Below, one piece after another: positions 1 to 10,885 of a stretch of 64,000 nucleotides of DNA (its first letter is position 1; the number at the start of each line of letters is the position of its first letter). The notes under the pieces are model-generated. The model was given only the letters and a program-made list of their open reading frames with translations, did no database searches and was not told where the DNA came from. Both the position numbers and the translations under genes were made by a program. The DNA comes from Xanthostigma xanthostigma (Eukaryota > Arthropoda > Insecta > Raphidioptera > Raphidiidae), in NCBI GenBank assembly GCA_963575645.1, contig OY754470.1:44981201-45045200 (forward strand), given 5' to 3'.

Positions 1-335
1 TATTGAGATGGTTCCATATTCAAAGCCTGTCAAACTCCTATGCTCCAAATTTGCCTACCATATCCTAATTTCCTAAAAATTCCTTCATTCGCCCATTGCT
101 ATTAATTAAGTTGAAGCTTAAAAATTGTAGAAAATAGCGGGAAGTGTAGTAGAAAAAAAAATAGTAACGGTGCGAATGACGTCTGTTATGACATAAAATC
201 GGGAAACGGACGTCAGACACATTATTATTATTAATGTTATTAGGTATTATTATTACTGCAATGTAATCTTTGTGAGTTGTTAGGCTGAATTAGATTCATT
301 ATCTTTGTATAATATTAAACATTAAAGAAATAAAG
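1..335. other. AT-rich stretch, nothing recognised
   Basis: No long open frame, RNA gene or repeat end was recognised here. There are short ATT runs near 220-255. Confidence 0.5.
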
Positions 336-545
336 TTTATAAGTTTGGATGCCGGAGGTAATCTACGAAACTGCTCATCCGATTTCAAAAATGTTTTCAC
401 CAATATTTAGAATGAACCTAAGCTATATATTATTGCGATAAAATAAAAGCGCTTTTCGTGGAAACCAATTTTGAAACGTAAGTCGACGCAAAAACGGTGG
501 AAATCTACAAATTTGGGCGAAGCCGGACCGGGCCGCTAGTATATT
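336..545 (-). repeat. SINE-like dispersed repeat, copy 1
   Basis: On the minus strand it reads from a head ACTAGCGGCCCGGTCCGGCT, through a block containing TTTCCACCGTTTTTGCGTCG, to a tail with TTTTTGAAATCGGATGAGCA. Diverged copies lie on the plus strand at about 10301-10460 and 34619-34855. The head matches the type that opens many lepidopteran SINE-like repeats; that comparison is from memory. Confidence 0.6.
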
Positions 546-1158
546 ATATTATTAGTACAGATTTATATAATATTATTAAGCATATAAAATATATTTTTTT
601 ATGTATATAGCCGATGTAACCAAAAAGCTTTAACAAAATTAAAACACATTTGGTGCATTTATCAAATTGAAAAGTATTTGATGCTTATAAAAAGGTTTTA
701 ATTGAGAGAAAATTGCGTTATTTTACCCATTTCCGCGTACCTAATTTTTATAATGGTTTTGGCCGACACGTTTTACAGCTAATGTCTGATTTTTGATTCC
801 TGCGAATATTTATTTAAATGACAACATACCTACATGATATTCGATCAGGCAGAAGAAAAGCACAACTTTACGTGAAGTTAATATTACATATTTATTTCAA
901 ACAATAATTAATTTATTACGTCTGCTGAGTTATATTTTTTTGTACTGCAAACTCAACCGGAAGTGTACATGTATTTTTTTTTTCAAATGGCAACATTGTC
1001 AAAATCTCCATTTTTTTTCTCTATGAATTCATATAAAATTTTTATAAGGTTGCATAAGAAAAAATTCGAGAAAAAATGTTATCAATTAATTAATTAAGTA
1101 CACAGCAATAATTATTATTAAAAATCTGTATGGATGTGAACTGCTATGAAAAATAATG
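546..1158. other. AT-rich stretch, nothing recognised
   Basis: Only homopolymer-rich AT sequence is seen, with no supported gene or element boundary. Confidence 0.5.
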
Positions 1159-1655
1159 GGTCATATGCATGAGACTCCAAATTGGTTTAAATTTTTATTT
1201 CGAAATATATTTTAGTTCTTGATCATATCGTAATGGTTATTTTATTAATCTAGTCACTGGAAAAAATACAAATAATAAAAAAAGAAATGTAGAAAATAAG
1301 CGCTATTTTCGAATTTTTAACACGTATCGTGACGTCAGAGTATATATCAACAACAGTTTCCACGACAACGATGTCGTCTCACAGTTAGATTATGTTAGTA
1401 TTTAGAGAAAACAACAAATAAACTTCATTTAGAACATTGAAAATTTGACATCAAGGTTGACATGCATCGTATATCATGACGTCACATAAGCCCGCGAACA
1501 TGGCGGATTGTTTAAACTGTCTATTTTTGAATGTGAAATTTAATATTTTTTTTCTTATGATAATATTACATTTTTAAATGATTATCAATTTTTTTCCGTA
1601 TTATGGTTTGATAAATAATCTATTAAAAATATAAAAACAATTCATGCATATGACC
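1159..1655. mobile_element. MITE with GGTCATATGCATGA inverted ends
   Basis: The ends are inverted copies: GGTCATATGCATGA at 1159 and TCATGCATATGACC ending at 1655. The element is about 497 bp and has no coding capacity. A partial inverted copy of its first part lies at about 40670-40906 and shares the CATTTAGAAC to CTCCAAATTGG block. No convincing target duplication was found, so the superfamily is unassigned. Confidence 0.55.
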
Positions 1656-1682
1656 TATTATTAAGTATATATTATAAAAATT

Positions 1683-2390
1683 CCAGCTAATTGGGCGAAG
1701 GGACCAGTCCAACTTCAAAAATATTGACATTTAATTTGAAATAATAAAGAGAAGAAAATTTCTGATATGGCGTGAGGTGACGCGGGTAATTGTTAGTATT
1801 CAATATGATATTCGATGCCATGGTTACCTAATATTATGTTCCACGTCATGCAAAAATTAATCAAAGCATGCTTAACTAGTTTATTTCTGACATCTACAAA
1901 ATAAAAGAACAGCTTATTTTATTTTAAAAATATTTCCTAAGCTATAAAGTTTAGAAAAAAAAATTTGTAACAAAACTTTTTTGAAAAAATAAATAGAATA
2001 ATAAACCGTTAGAAAAGTATCCCAATATTATATAAAAAACAACGTTATAGCATATATCTCTTTTGCGCATGCGCCGATTTTCCCCAAAAACGACAGGGCT
2101 CTTCATATTTATGAATCAAATATCCTCTGAAAATTTGGTTTCAATCCGTTCATCCGTTTGACCTGTATCGTGTTCACAGACTAACCGACTAACAGACGCA
2201 TAGAGTTTTTCCAAAAATATTTTTTTTGAATTCGGGGGACCTCCAAAACGAAAAGGTATTGTAAAATTTTGAAAAGTAATTTTGGACTTAAATTAGTTTC
2301 ATTTGTGGGTTGGAATGGTAAAATTCATCAAAATCGGTCAAACCGTTTAGGAAAAGAAGAATTACGAACACACGCACGCCGAAATATTTA
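1683..2390 (+). repeat. 700-bp dispersed repeat (B), copy 1
   Basis: Landmarks in order are AATTGGGCGAAGGGACCAG, GGCGTGAGGTGACGCGGGTA, TTGCGCATGCGCCGATTTTC, TTTGGTTTCAATCCGTTCATC and ATTCGGGGGACCTC. Other copies are at 43532-44225 (+), 55470-56070 (-) and 61747-62180 (+), and a fragment lies at 16855-17140 (-). No open frame and no recognised family. Confidence 0.7.
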
Positions 2391-2454
2391 TTTTTAATTT
2401 TTTAAGGCCCTCGTGTCATCTAATCACGTCTTTCTTGCGGCATATTATAAACAA

Positions 2455-2969
2455 CAATGTTCCTAGAATCCAGCGTCGCCAGACGTCCCGATTTTGGCGG
2501 GATGTCCCGACTTTTAAATAAAAATTAAATATACTGCGCGGGACAGGCTCAGTCCCGCTTTTCGGGGATAACTCGACCGTGCGCGCAGCGTGCTGAGAAA
2601 AGCGTGGGTGGGTGGCACAGATTATTGTTTGAAACGCCATATTTTTCTAATGATTAAAACTTTTTTGATTTTGTTTTCTGTTTTTTTTTTTATTCTGAAG
2701 ACGAATAAGACTCAACTATTTAACGATAGGGTAAATCCGATTTAAAATATTATATTTTTATTAAAATACATTTTCTATAGCTATTTTTGCTATCTATTGT
2801 CACGTAAACGTAATTTTAATTCAAATAAAAAGACTAATATTTGAAAACTTGTGATTATATACGTTTTTTTTACTATGTCCCGCTTTCGACGAAAGAATCC
2901 CGCTGTTTTCACTCAAAGAGTTCCAAAATCCAGACTTGGCAAAAAAAAACTGGCAATGTTCCTAGAATC
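2455..2969. mobile_element. Insertion bounded by 16-bp direct repeats
   Basis: CAATGTTCCTAGAATC occurs at 2455-2470 and again, identical, at 2954-2969. The 483-bp insert starts CAGCGTCGCCAGACGTCCCG and ends with CCAAGTCTGG-like sequence in reverse complement, then a nine-A run and CTGG. GTCCCG motifs recur inside. The CAG..CTG ends resemble hAT ends, but a 16-bp duplication is too long for hAT and would fit target-primed retroposition better. Confidence 0.5.
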
Positions 2970-3295
2970 TCGGCTGTGTTCCCAACACCTCCGATTTATT
3001 AATGAAATTATCAGACTATCAGCAAAGTAAACTGATTAATATTAAGCAAATTGAAATACCTAATTGCGCGCATTTAATGCATATCGTGGACATAGCGATA
3101 ATCTGTAACCAGTTACCAGGGAGTGCTTTTGATGACTAATTTTCACTGACAAATGTGCATTAATGCACAATTAATGCGACATTTCAAAGGCAATGAAATC
3201 GATCAAAACATGCTTTGCTGTACAAACATACGTATTTATAAATGCAGCCTACCAATGAAACAATTAATACAGATGATTTTAAACTCATAAAAAAC
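2970..3295. other. Nothing recognised
   Basis: AT-rich sequence with no supported feature. Confidence 0.5.
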
Positions 3296-3440
3296 AAAAA
3301 TAGGTAAAAAAAAACTTTTTAAGTTAAACGGTTTTATTCTACAATCGATAATGTACTAAAAACTAGAAAATAATTATGAGTCACCATAGGGAGCTTTTAT
3401 TAAACTAAAATAATCTCGTGGAGCGTATTATGGTCGAAGA
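3296..3440 (-). repeat. Partial copy of the 56.7-kb foldback repeat
   Basis: Contains AAATAGGTAAAAAAAAACTT, AAGTTAAACGGTTTTATTCT and TAATGTACTAAAAACTAGAA, matching the inverse of 56800-56962. Only one end is present. Confidence 0.55.
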
Positions 3441-3809
3441 TCTTAAATAATGCCACGAAACGTCTAAAAATGATTGGAAAGCGCATTCACTGGTTTCCTC
3501 CTCTAAGTTTTTGAAGTTATTTTTGGTTTATTGCACAAATACATTCAATGTATAAATTATTGAATCATGGTTATTTTATATTAAAGAGCATTAGCGAATT
3601 TTATAGTACGCAATTAAATACACATTGGGAAATAATAATACTAAATATTCCAAGTCAGTGGTCTGACGCTAGCATGTAATTTTTAATTGTCCAACTATTC
3701 GATCAGATGATCGACGGCCATCGTTTATAGACTCAATTTCGCGACATTTTATCAACTAAAAAAGGAATAATAAAAGAAGGTATCGATTTTACTTGAACAC
3801 ATTGTATAA

Positions 3810-4556
3810 AGATCGCTGCACACAAGGCTGGATTTGCCGCCAGATTCCTTGCTAGATTTCACTACTAGTTTTCTAGCGCTCGTTTTCTTGACTGCTGTCT
3901 TTTCAAGCTTTTCAAGATTCGATGCGCGCGCAGGGGTAATTAGACCGGTAACAAAAGTGGACGTTTATTGTCTCTAAACAGAACACAGTGGTTGTTTGAG
4001 ACCATTTGTTCAAGTCACCCACGTGGCAAGATACTGTTTTCTGGTTGGTTCTTGCTCAGAGCAGGCAGAGGACCTATAAAAAAGCCGCTGTTCTAATTTT
4101 AAAATACATCTTGTGCATACAATATTTAATTCCCTCTATATTACTAGTAAAAATCGGGAAAAAGACTAAAACACTACGGTGCAGACATTTATACGTCTGT
4201 CTCACTTATTATACTCTGAGTCTCATGCGCATGTTCTGAAATGGATTCGCGTCGGTTTGCACATGGAACTAAGCTGTGAAAGGGAGGTGGCTTGCTCCAT
4301 TCCACTTACTAATTGCCTCACTACAGACGCGACACTTGCGCCCAACGGATCAAGTGAAAAGAAAGAGTTAGAAAAACAGTCATTTGCTGTCTCACTTCAT
4401 GGGCCAAGCTTCCACTTACGGCCACTAGCAATATAGAAGTTATTAAATATATGTGAGCTAGCAGACGAGCCCGCAGTGACTCGTATCCAGCCTGCCGGCC
4501 AGCATAAATCCCAGCAGTGTTTCCAGCAGTGTTTCTGGCCTCGTGTGCAGAGTCCT
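3810..4556 (+). mobile_element. Harbinger-like MITE, copy 1
   Basis: The left end AGATCGCTGCACACAAGGC and the right end (reverse complement AGGACTCTGCACACGAGGC) are inverted, next to TAA and TTA. Part of the interior matches 12225-12684 in reverse: the GTGGCAAGATACTGTTTTC and CTTGCTCAGAGCAGGC blocks. A TWA target and GC-bearing ends fit PIF/Harbinger. There is no transposase, and the middle carries extra unrelated sequence relative to copy 2. Confidence 0.5.
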
Positions 4557-5316
4557 TTATATGATGTAAAATAAATCGCTGTTTTAGCACTTTACTACGC
4601 TCATGTATTCAGTGGTTTTAGCTATAACATTTACAATGTATACAATATACATCTATTTTTAATTGGTCTACCACAAACAAGAGAAGCTATATATTAGCAA
4701 GAGTTTATTTTAATCTAGTGGTAATTAATTTACGAACAATTCCAGCCGCTTTTGTAAGTTATCAATAATATAGGCCAGTAAAATAACGAACTCAGTTTCC
4801 ATCAATACAAAAGTTAGAAAAACTCGGAGCGGATAAGGACACAGTGTTAGTCTAATTTTTAAAAATCAATAAAAAATAGAAAAAAAACTAATATTGGTTA
4901 ATAATTTTTCGTATTTTTAAATGTTGGGTGTTTTTAAACGTTGCCTCTTTGCCGTGGAAATTTTAAACTTCTCTATTTTTTTATTATTTTTTTTATTAAT
5001 TTTTGACAAAAGGTGGAGAATTACTTTTAAAGATTTTTTCGCGAATCATCTTTTACAATGTTATCAATAAAAAAATGGCTAGTTCTCACTGTTTTGAAAA
5101 AAAACTTATGGAACAGTTTTTTTAACTCTTTTTTAACGAAGGTGCTGTTTTAACAGATTGTGTATCATACTTATATAAATGTTCCCTCAAATTTGCACCC
5201 TTTTTCGAGTTTGTGGGAAAGTTTAGGGCCAAATCATATTTACTTTATTGGCCTTAATAGATCCAACAATAAACCAATGTAATTTACAGCCCAAACAAGT
5301 TACATAATTTTATTTT
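4557..5316. other. Nothing recognised
   Basis: AT-rich, homopolymer-rich sequence without a supported gene or repeat boundary. Confidence 0.5.
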
Positions 5317-5865
5317 GACGTGATAACGTCTTATAAATTGATGAATCACCAATCTTATAAATTGATAAAACACCGGCTGCATGTACGAAAAAGTGTAACG
5401 TTCCTAACGGTCGTAACGTTCCTAACGTTCGTAACGTTCCGCCTGACCCTGTGCGTGCTTTTCTCGAAAACGGCCTTAACGATTTGGATGAAATTTACTG
5501 AAAAGGGATTTTGGGGGGCAAAAAATCGTTTTAGCTAGGTCTCATCTCTCGAAAAAATCGTTTTCTTACAAATTTTATCATTATAAAAATCGATTTTTTG
5601 ACGTATGAAAATACTTAAATATTGTAAGTAGGTTTTGGAATTTTATATAAACAGTGAAACAATTGTTTTATAAATATTATGACAGCTAATCTTTGAGACT
5701 TAAAATAAATACGAAAGAAAGAAAGTTAAAAAAAAAACAATTATATTATAGGTGGTGAGTAATTTAAATAAATAAAATTAACCTAAATTTGAAGCGAAAG
5801 ATGCAATATCATAGATTCGAATTATTATAATTATCATATAAATTTAGGTTATGTATTACGGAATA

Positions 5866-6156
5866 AGGGATAAAACTAATTCAAAATCTATACGGGAAAA
5901 AACAAAATTGTAGATGTTAAACATAAAATAAAAACCTTAAAATGGAAATGGGCAGGCCACGTAGTAAGAATGTCAAATAATCGTTGGATAACAGAATGGT
6001 GCCCGTTAGAAGAGAAAAGAAAAATAGGAAGACAAAAGAGAAGATGGAAGGAAATAGACGAATTTACCGGAAAACTTTGGCACCGATTAGCTCAAGACCG
6101 GGATATGTGGAATGCCAAGGGGGAGGCCTTTGCCCTATAGTGGGATTTTTACGGGC

Positions 6157-6191
<35 letters not shown>
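5866..6191 (+). mobile_element. 5'-truncated non-LTR retrotransposon (RTE-like) 3' end
   Basis: This 326-bp insert is flanked by the 11-bp duplication ATTACGGAATA (5855-5865 and 6192-6202). It ends in a pure (ATT)n tract at about 6157-6191, as many RTE/CR1-type elements do. The site sits inside the GACGTGATAACG element, and copy 2 at 17220-17235 shows the uninterrupted sequence, so the insertion is younger than the host element. Confidence 0.75.
5880..6140 (+). pseudogene. C-terminal remnant of a LINE endonuclease-reverse transcriptase
   Basis: An 86-codon frame runs into TAG at 6138 and is closed upstream by TAA at 5877. It contains KWKWAGHVVRM, then RKIGRQKRRWKEI, then LAQDRDMWNAKGEAF. This is the characteristic C-terminal end of RTE-type endonuclease-reverse transcriptase proteins of insects, past the catalytic RT core. 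The frame is intact within the fragment, so the insertion is fairly young. The catalytic domains are absent, so it cannot act alone. The family assignment is from memory of such proteins. Confidence 0.7.
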
Positions 6192-6196
<5 letters not shown>

Positions 6197-6249
6197 GGAA
6201 TACGTTATCACGTAAAACTATCGTCCGTAAACCGACTTTACAGACAACC

Positions 6250-6736
6250 AATTTTTTTGCACATTCCTCTTTATATAATAGCTGCTTTTCATATCTGTGC
6301 AGCGGTCGTGAAATATCAAATTTAACACTATAGTGCTGCAAAGTTTCGTAAAGTAAAATAAACGTAGTATAATTTTAATTGTAAATCACAGTCTAACCGC
6401 ATGAAAATTGTCAATGAGTTTGAAAATTAAGTGGAAATCAGCTATTTTTGTAGGAGGTACGTGCAAAAAAGTAGTATGTATCTTGTTCGTAATGATATTA
6501 TGATTCAAATGACATAAAAATCGCTTTAAAAATATAATTTTGTCGTCAACAATCTACTACTAATAATCTAGAATATAAAATTAAAAATAAATAAATGATT
6601 CACAATAAAATTCGATTTAAGCAAGGCGTGGTCTGAATAAATGACCTTAGTTGTCGAGTGTCTCTAATATACGTCTCTCTTTCTTTCGCTCTCTTTTTAG
6701 AAGCTATAAAATAAGTCATGAAAACATGCAAAAAAA
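6250..6736. other. Unique AT-rich sequence
   Basis: No repeat copy was found within the window. It lies just downstream of the minus-strand exon candidate at 6737-6849 and could be 3' untranslated or intronic sequence. No clear AATAAA is seen on the minus strand close to that stop codon. Confidence 0.35.
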
Positions 6737-6849
6737 TCAAATTATGTTCGAAGCTCCCATAAAATGTACCGGCTCTCCCACCATATAGCTACCACCACCT
6801 CCACCACTTTGAACCTGCACTCGTTGCGTTGTCGTCGCTTGTAATTGGG
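6737..6849 (-). CDS. Candidate exon, unknown product (possibly terminal)
   Basis: On the minus strand a pyrimidine-rich acceptor (CTTTTTATTATCCATTTCAACAG) ends at 6850 and is followed by a CpG-rich block unlike its AT-rich flanks. Read after two leading bases it encodes QLQATTTQRVQVQ, a run of five glycines, then SYMVGEPVHFMGASNII and a TGA at 6737-6739: 36 residues. The Gln/Thr/Gly-rich composition is seen in disordered tails of regulatory proteins. Another frame also stays open over this stretch, and a weak donor (ATG|GTGGGA) lies inside, so it could instead be an internal exon. No family is recognised and no partner exon can be joined with certainty. Confidence 0.35.
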
Positions 6850-7148
6850 CTGTTGAAATGGATAATAAAAAGTTAATAACAGGTAATATGAACTTTATTA
6901 ATGGCATTTCGATAACAGAACTGTCTGTAATAATGCAATTTGCAGACAAGATATAATTTCGTGTTGAATAACAAATTTAGTGCGCTGATTTAAAATGACA
7001 AGCCCAGAATTCGATAAACGAATTTTTCCACCAGTTTTTAACATCCCTCAAATTAGAAAAAAAACAACACTTTAATCGTTTTTTAATCACAACAATTTCA
7101 CTATTAAATTATTTGGGAGCTACTTCATATTTTTTTTTTTTAATTTAA

Positions 7149-7815
7149 GGAGGTCGATCTGTTACAGTCCCAATCAAAAATAAGTCGAATTCTAAATGGA
7201 AACTTTCCCATAATAAATTTTTACAAAAGGTTATAAGTCGATGATACCAATAAATTATTGTCATAAAGGCATAAATAAATATTTTTTTTAATTATAATTA
7301 CAAAGTTAGGTTAAAAAATATAAATGTATGTAAATATCTGTATTTTACATATTTTCTGCAGTAAATAATTAAAAAAATAAATTACAAGTAATAAAAATTA
7401 AAATTAAATCATTAAAAAGTTGAAAATTCAGTCAAAATTGTTAAAACTGTCAAGAATAAAAATCCATAATCGAAAAGTGCTAAGGTTTAATAATTTTTTT
7501 TATTGATTAAAAGTCTCCTAATTAAATTGGAAAAAATATTAAAATATGCGTAAGACATCGATGCCTTTACATAGTTAGTTTTCGAAATTGCTGACATTAT
7601 TTGGTTATTTGCAAAAAAATAAAATGAACAGTTTGCATGCTAGGTTGACATAATATTTTCCACAAGACTACATGTAAAAGTTTTTTTTAATTTTTAACTT
7701 TATAAATCTCCTAATGATTTTGAATTTTTTACAGAAAATTTTGTCATAAAAAAATCTATTAAAAAAACTTTATTTCAGATTTTTTTCATTATCTTCGTAA
7801 AACGGCTCAACCTCC
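7149..7815. mobile_element. TTAA-flanked DNA transposon (family C), copy 1, empty-site copy
   Basis: TTAA at 7145-7148 and 7816-7819 flank inverted ends GGAGGTCGA and TCAACCTCC. The 667-bp interior is AT-rich and non-coding. A TTAA target suggests the piggyBac or Kolobok-type groups, but the ends do not settle which. A second copy at 41425-42650 carries two later insertions. This copy keeps both sites empty, CTGTTACAG at 7159-7167 and AATTTTTTTT near 7490. Confidence 0.65.
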
Positions 7816-7857
7816 TTAAATTATTTTTTGGTGAAGATGGGAGTATAGTGAATTATC

Positions 7858-7930
7858 TACTAGTTGCTTCCCGCGACTCCGCACGCGACTGAGATGAAAC
7901 GATGTTATACAGCTTTATTCCGTGGATATA
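7858..7930 (+). repeat. Lepidopteran-type SINE head fragment
   Basis: CTAGTTGCTTCCCGCGACTC followed by CGCACGCGACTGAGATGAAAC matches 34858-34905 closely. Only the head is recognisable. Confidence 0.45.
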
Positions 7931-8078
7931 ATTTTACAATCTTAAATTTGATTAAAACTTGCAGAAACTTGCTTTATGACTCTACTTCTACTATGTTTTT
8001 TTTTTAAAACTATATGAGTGGTACAATTTCTCTCGGGAGAAGAAACTATGACCCATTTGGAATGATTTAACCTTTATC

Positions 8079-8370
8079 ACTTGGGGGTCGCAAATGCGTC
8101 ATTGTTTTATGATAATGACACTTCTGTGAAGAATTTTTATTTTATTTTTTTTTATTTATTGTTTTAACACTCAGCATAAAATTTAACAGTAATTTTCATG
8201 GTTTTTGGCTTTAGGAAGGTTGGCCAATTAGTAAGCTATCAGATCATGTAAAAATTCAGGCCAAAAAGTGAGAATATTTTCTTTTATTTGTAACTCCAAA
8301 AATTAAGATTTTTGTAAAAGGAAAACGGAAGTATATTTTCTCGAAAATGACGCATTTCCGATCCCCAAGT
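8079..8370. mobile_element. Small foldback element with ACTTGGGG ends
   Basis: ACTTGGGGGTCGCAAATGCG with GTCATT at 8079 pairs with AATGACGCATTTCCGATCCCC ending near 8370. Roughly 28-bp imperfect inverted ends enclose non-coding AT-rich sequence. Confidence 0.5.
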
Positions 8371-10160
8371 CAGAGGAATACGAGCAATTACCAGTAACCC
8401 TACTTTATTTTAGTCACAACTTTGAGTTACTGAGAGCCAAACGCTCAATTATTCGTTTTACTTATTGAAGTTTCATATTTTTTTTTAGGGGGGAAGGAAG
8501 GTAACAGACAATTTTATTAAATTTATAGTGGTTTTTACGTTACCAAGGTTTGAACTTTCGAGGTTCCACTGTACTTTAATAATAATTTATGACTGAGAAA
8601 TATGATATAATGAATGCATCAGGGAAAATTAGATACAGATAATAAACATAAACGTTAATAGCAAATACTGTAATAGTGGAAAATAAATTCGTAATGTGAC
8701 CGATCTCATTCGGAATTCCAACCTTGGGTACATCAAACTAACTAACCACAGAAACAAATGCTTTACGCTAGAACGATTCTTGCGTTTTTTGTTCGTGAGA
8801 TGTATACATACACTTGGCTTAGTTCTTTTGTTTTATTTTGCATTGTTTTCATTGGCCCACTCTAAATTCAACAAAAAAGCGAACGTCTGAATCTAATATT
8901 TATTGGCCAATAATTGAAAAGAAGGGACAGTGAACATAAAAAATTTCGTGGAAAATGTTGCCAAATACGATAAGGCAGCTCAGGAAATAATATTGATTTC
9001 TTAAAATGTCTAAATAGTGTGATTATTGATTTTGGAAGTTCCAGTTGTCAAAAATCACAGAAAATGAGGGAGGTCTAGAGCTGAAGAGTTACCGATTTAG
9101 GCCATTTTTTAAACACAAAAATATATTCTACATTTTTTAGGTGCTCCTAAGAAAGGAAAATGAAACAGAGATATTTTAATAAGTTATAAATCATACACCT
9201 ACATGGAATCAAATATAATAATCGGTTAATCATGATTCATGGGATAAATAGGTCATAATAATTCACCGACTGGCAATTGACGTGCGCGATTGAGAGCGCA
9301 CGAACGGTTGGTATTTAGTTTAATGTAAAATTGAATAGAAATAGTGAAAATGTAGAACACAGATAATATATTTACGTGCTTTTTAAACACAGTCTTGCAC
9401 CGAAAATACCCGAAACAATCCGAAATAACACAGATTGATCTTCTTTATAAATAATACTTGTTTTTTCCTCTTTATTATATTATATATTATATAGGTATAA
9501 CATTAAAACAAATTTGATTTTCAGTATGTTAGCATTTGATATAACTTGAATCCAATGTAAATCAAATAAGAGCATTTAAAATAAATGCAAAGTCAATACG
9601 TTGGTTGAAACCAAACAACAAAACTGTGCAAAGACTTGTTTTATAATTACATTTCAATCACAAAAAATGTAATTAACGTTTGACGTGTAATACTTTAAAT
9701 GAAAAAATTGCATAAAAGTTATTCAATTACCGTAGCATATTTTTTGTTCTCAAAATAAAACCTAAACATAACCAAGTTTTATTAAACTAGTTTGCAATAT
9801 ATTATTATAGAAATTAAAATATCGAGCGTGGAATCAAGCGAGCCATGAAATTTGGCACTTGTCCAACGCTTGCTATCATCAGTCCCGGCGTACAGAATGG
9901 AGATAGCTATGTGTTGTTCTATAAAACACGCCCCCCTTTGCACAGATGACCGCTTCAACGCTGTTGTAACGCTTCAACATTTTGTCTTTAAATACGTGAA
10001 GCTCTACAACGAAGACGTCTCAATTGGTTCATAGAGTTGTATTATTACCAAAGGTAGAGAACAGCAATAAACGATTCGATAGAGCTTTTCCCGACTTTAA
10101 CGTATTGATCCACTGATTGGAGTGGGTAAACTCCATCTTAGAGGGCAAAGAATGACTAAA
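8371..10160. other. Mostly unique sequence; isolated transposon end near 8555
   Basis: TTCGAGGTTCCACTGTA at 8555-8573 reads on the minus strand as a pogo/Tigger-like end (TACAGTGGAACCTCGAA), with no partner found. The block at 9840-10030 is CpG-richer and open on the plus strand for 60 codons without recognisable motifs. Nothing else is supported. Confidence 0.35.
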
Positions 10161-10162
10161 TA

Positions 10163-10300
10163 TTGCAGTATTATGGTTTTAGTGGCCAAGTCCTAAAGCT
10201 ATCAGTAGGAATCCAAAAACGTAAATCTACTAAAAAACTTGTAAAACGCGGTGTCCCGCAAGGATCAGTTATTGGTCCTAGCCTGTTTATGATTGACTTG
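10163..10300 (+). pseudogene. Fragment of a LINE reverse transcriptase
   Basis: The 46-codon frame contains YYGFSGQVLKL and then KRGVPQGSVIGPSLFMIDL. That is the GVPQGSVLGPLLF motif of the RT palm in jockey-like and related non-LTR elements. The catalytic YADD block and everything else are missing. The fragment stops abruptly at about 10300, where a SINE-like repeat begins, so it is a broken relic. Confidence 0.75.
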
Positions 10301-10460
10301 CAACCCGGTCCGGCTTCGTCCGAATTTGTAGTTTGCCACCGTTTTTTCGTCAACTTGTTGCAAAATTGGTCTCCTCGAAAAGCGCTTTTATTTTAACACG
10401 ATATTTCCATTCTAAATATTGGTGAAAAATTTTTTTGAAATCGGGTAAGTAGTATAATAA
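10301..10460 (+). repeat. SINE-like dispersed repeat, copy 2
   Basis: CCCGGTCCGGCTTCGTCC, GTTTGCCACCGTTTTTTCGTC and TGAAATCGGGTAAGTAGT match the reverse of 336-545. It abuts the RT fragment directly. Confidence 0.6.
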
Positions 10461-10726
10461 TAGTTGATCGATTGAAATGATTTTTTTTTCAAAATTGTGT
10501 CTACATGTATTTAATATAGTTTTTTGTACAATTTACACTTCAAAACAAAATTTTTCTACGCGTTTTGATCAAATTTTAATTTGAAAAGCGATTTATTTCT
10601 ATATACATAAATCAATTATTTGTTTCTAGTCTAATGTTCTATATGAGATAAGACTGCTCTTGCATGTATAAAAACTGTAATTATATGATCATAATCTAAA
10701 ATCATTGCCAAATCAATTTTTTTACA

Positions 10727-10885
10727 ATGTTTTCTGGAACCCGGCATAGTCTACCACTGATTTCAATTCGCTATGTGCAGCTGCTTGGAAGGGAGACACT
10801 GAACGATCGTGCGCGCCAAGCGGCGAAAGCTGGCATTTTTACGACACATGTACTGATATCAAAGGTAAAAAATGACAATTCGTAA
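10727..10885 (+). CDS. Candidate exon or small open frame, unknown product
   Basis: An ATG at 10727 opens 52 codons to TAA at 10883. The second half is CpG-rich and helix-like: QLLGRETLNDRARQAAKAG, then IFTTHVLISK. It lies between an acceptor-like GCTATGTGCAG ending at 10780 and a donor-like AAAG|GTAAAAAATG at 10864/10865. If both are used, the exon is 84 nt, phase 0 at both ends, encoding 28 residues. Base composition differs clearly from the AT-rich flanks. I do not recognise the protein. A relic of a mobile element remains possible, although no other copy was seen in the window. Confidence 0.3.
   Translation: MFSGTRHSLPLISIRYVQLLGRETLNDRARQAAKAGIFTTHVLISKVKNDNS

Larger units (their letters stand above)
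5317..6249 (+). mobile_element. GACGTGATAACG element, copy 1 (interrupted)
   Basis: Starts GACGTGATAACGTCTTATAA and ends ACTTTACAGACAACC, followed by AATTTTTTT. The sub-terminal inverted motif is ACGTTATCACGTAAAA at about 6203. A short internal array of CGTAACGTTCCTAA units lies at 5395-5442. The element is interrupted at 5866-6191 by a retrotransposon end. Other copies are at 16319-17282 (+), 20652-21314 (-), 42174-42415 (+) and 49765-49998 (-). No coding capacity was seen, so it is a non-autonomous DNA element of unassigned superfamily. Confidence 0.65.

Noticed and set aside
6135-6341. Asparagine-run and tyrosine/leucine-run open frames
   Set aside because: They are translations of the (ATT)n tail of the inserted retrotransposon.
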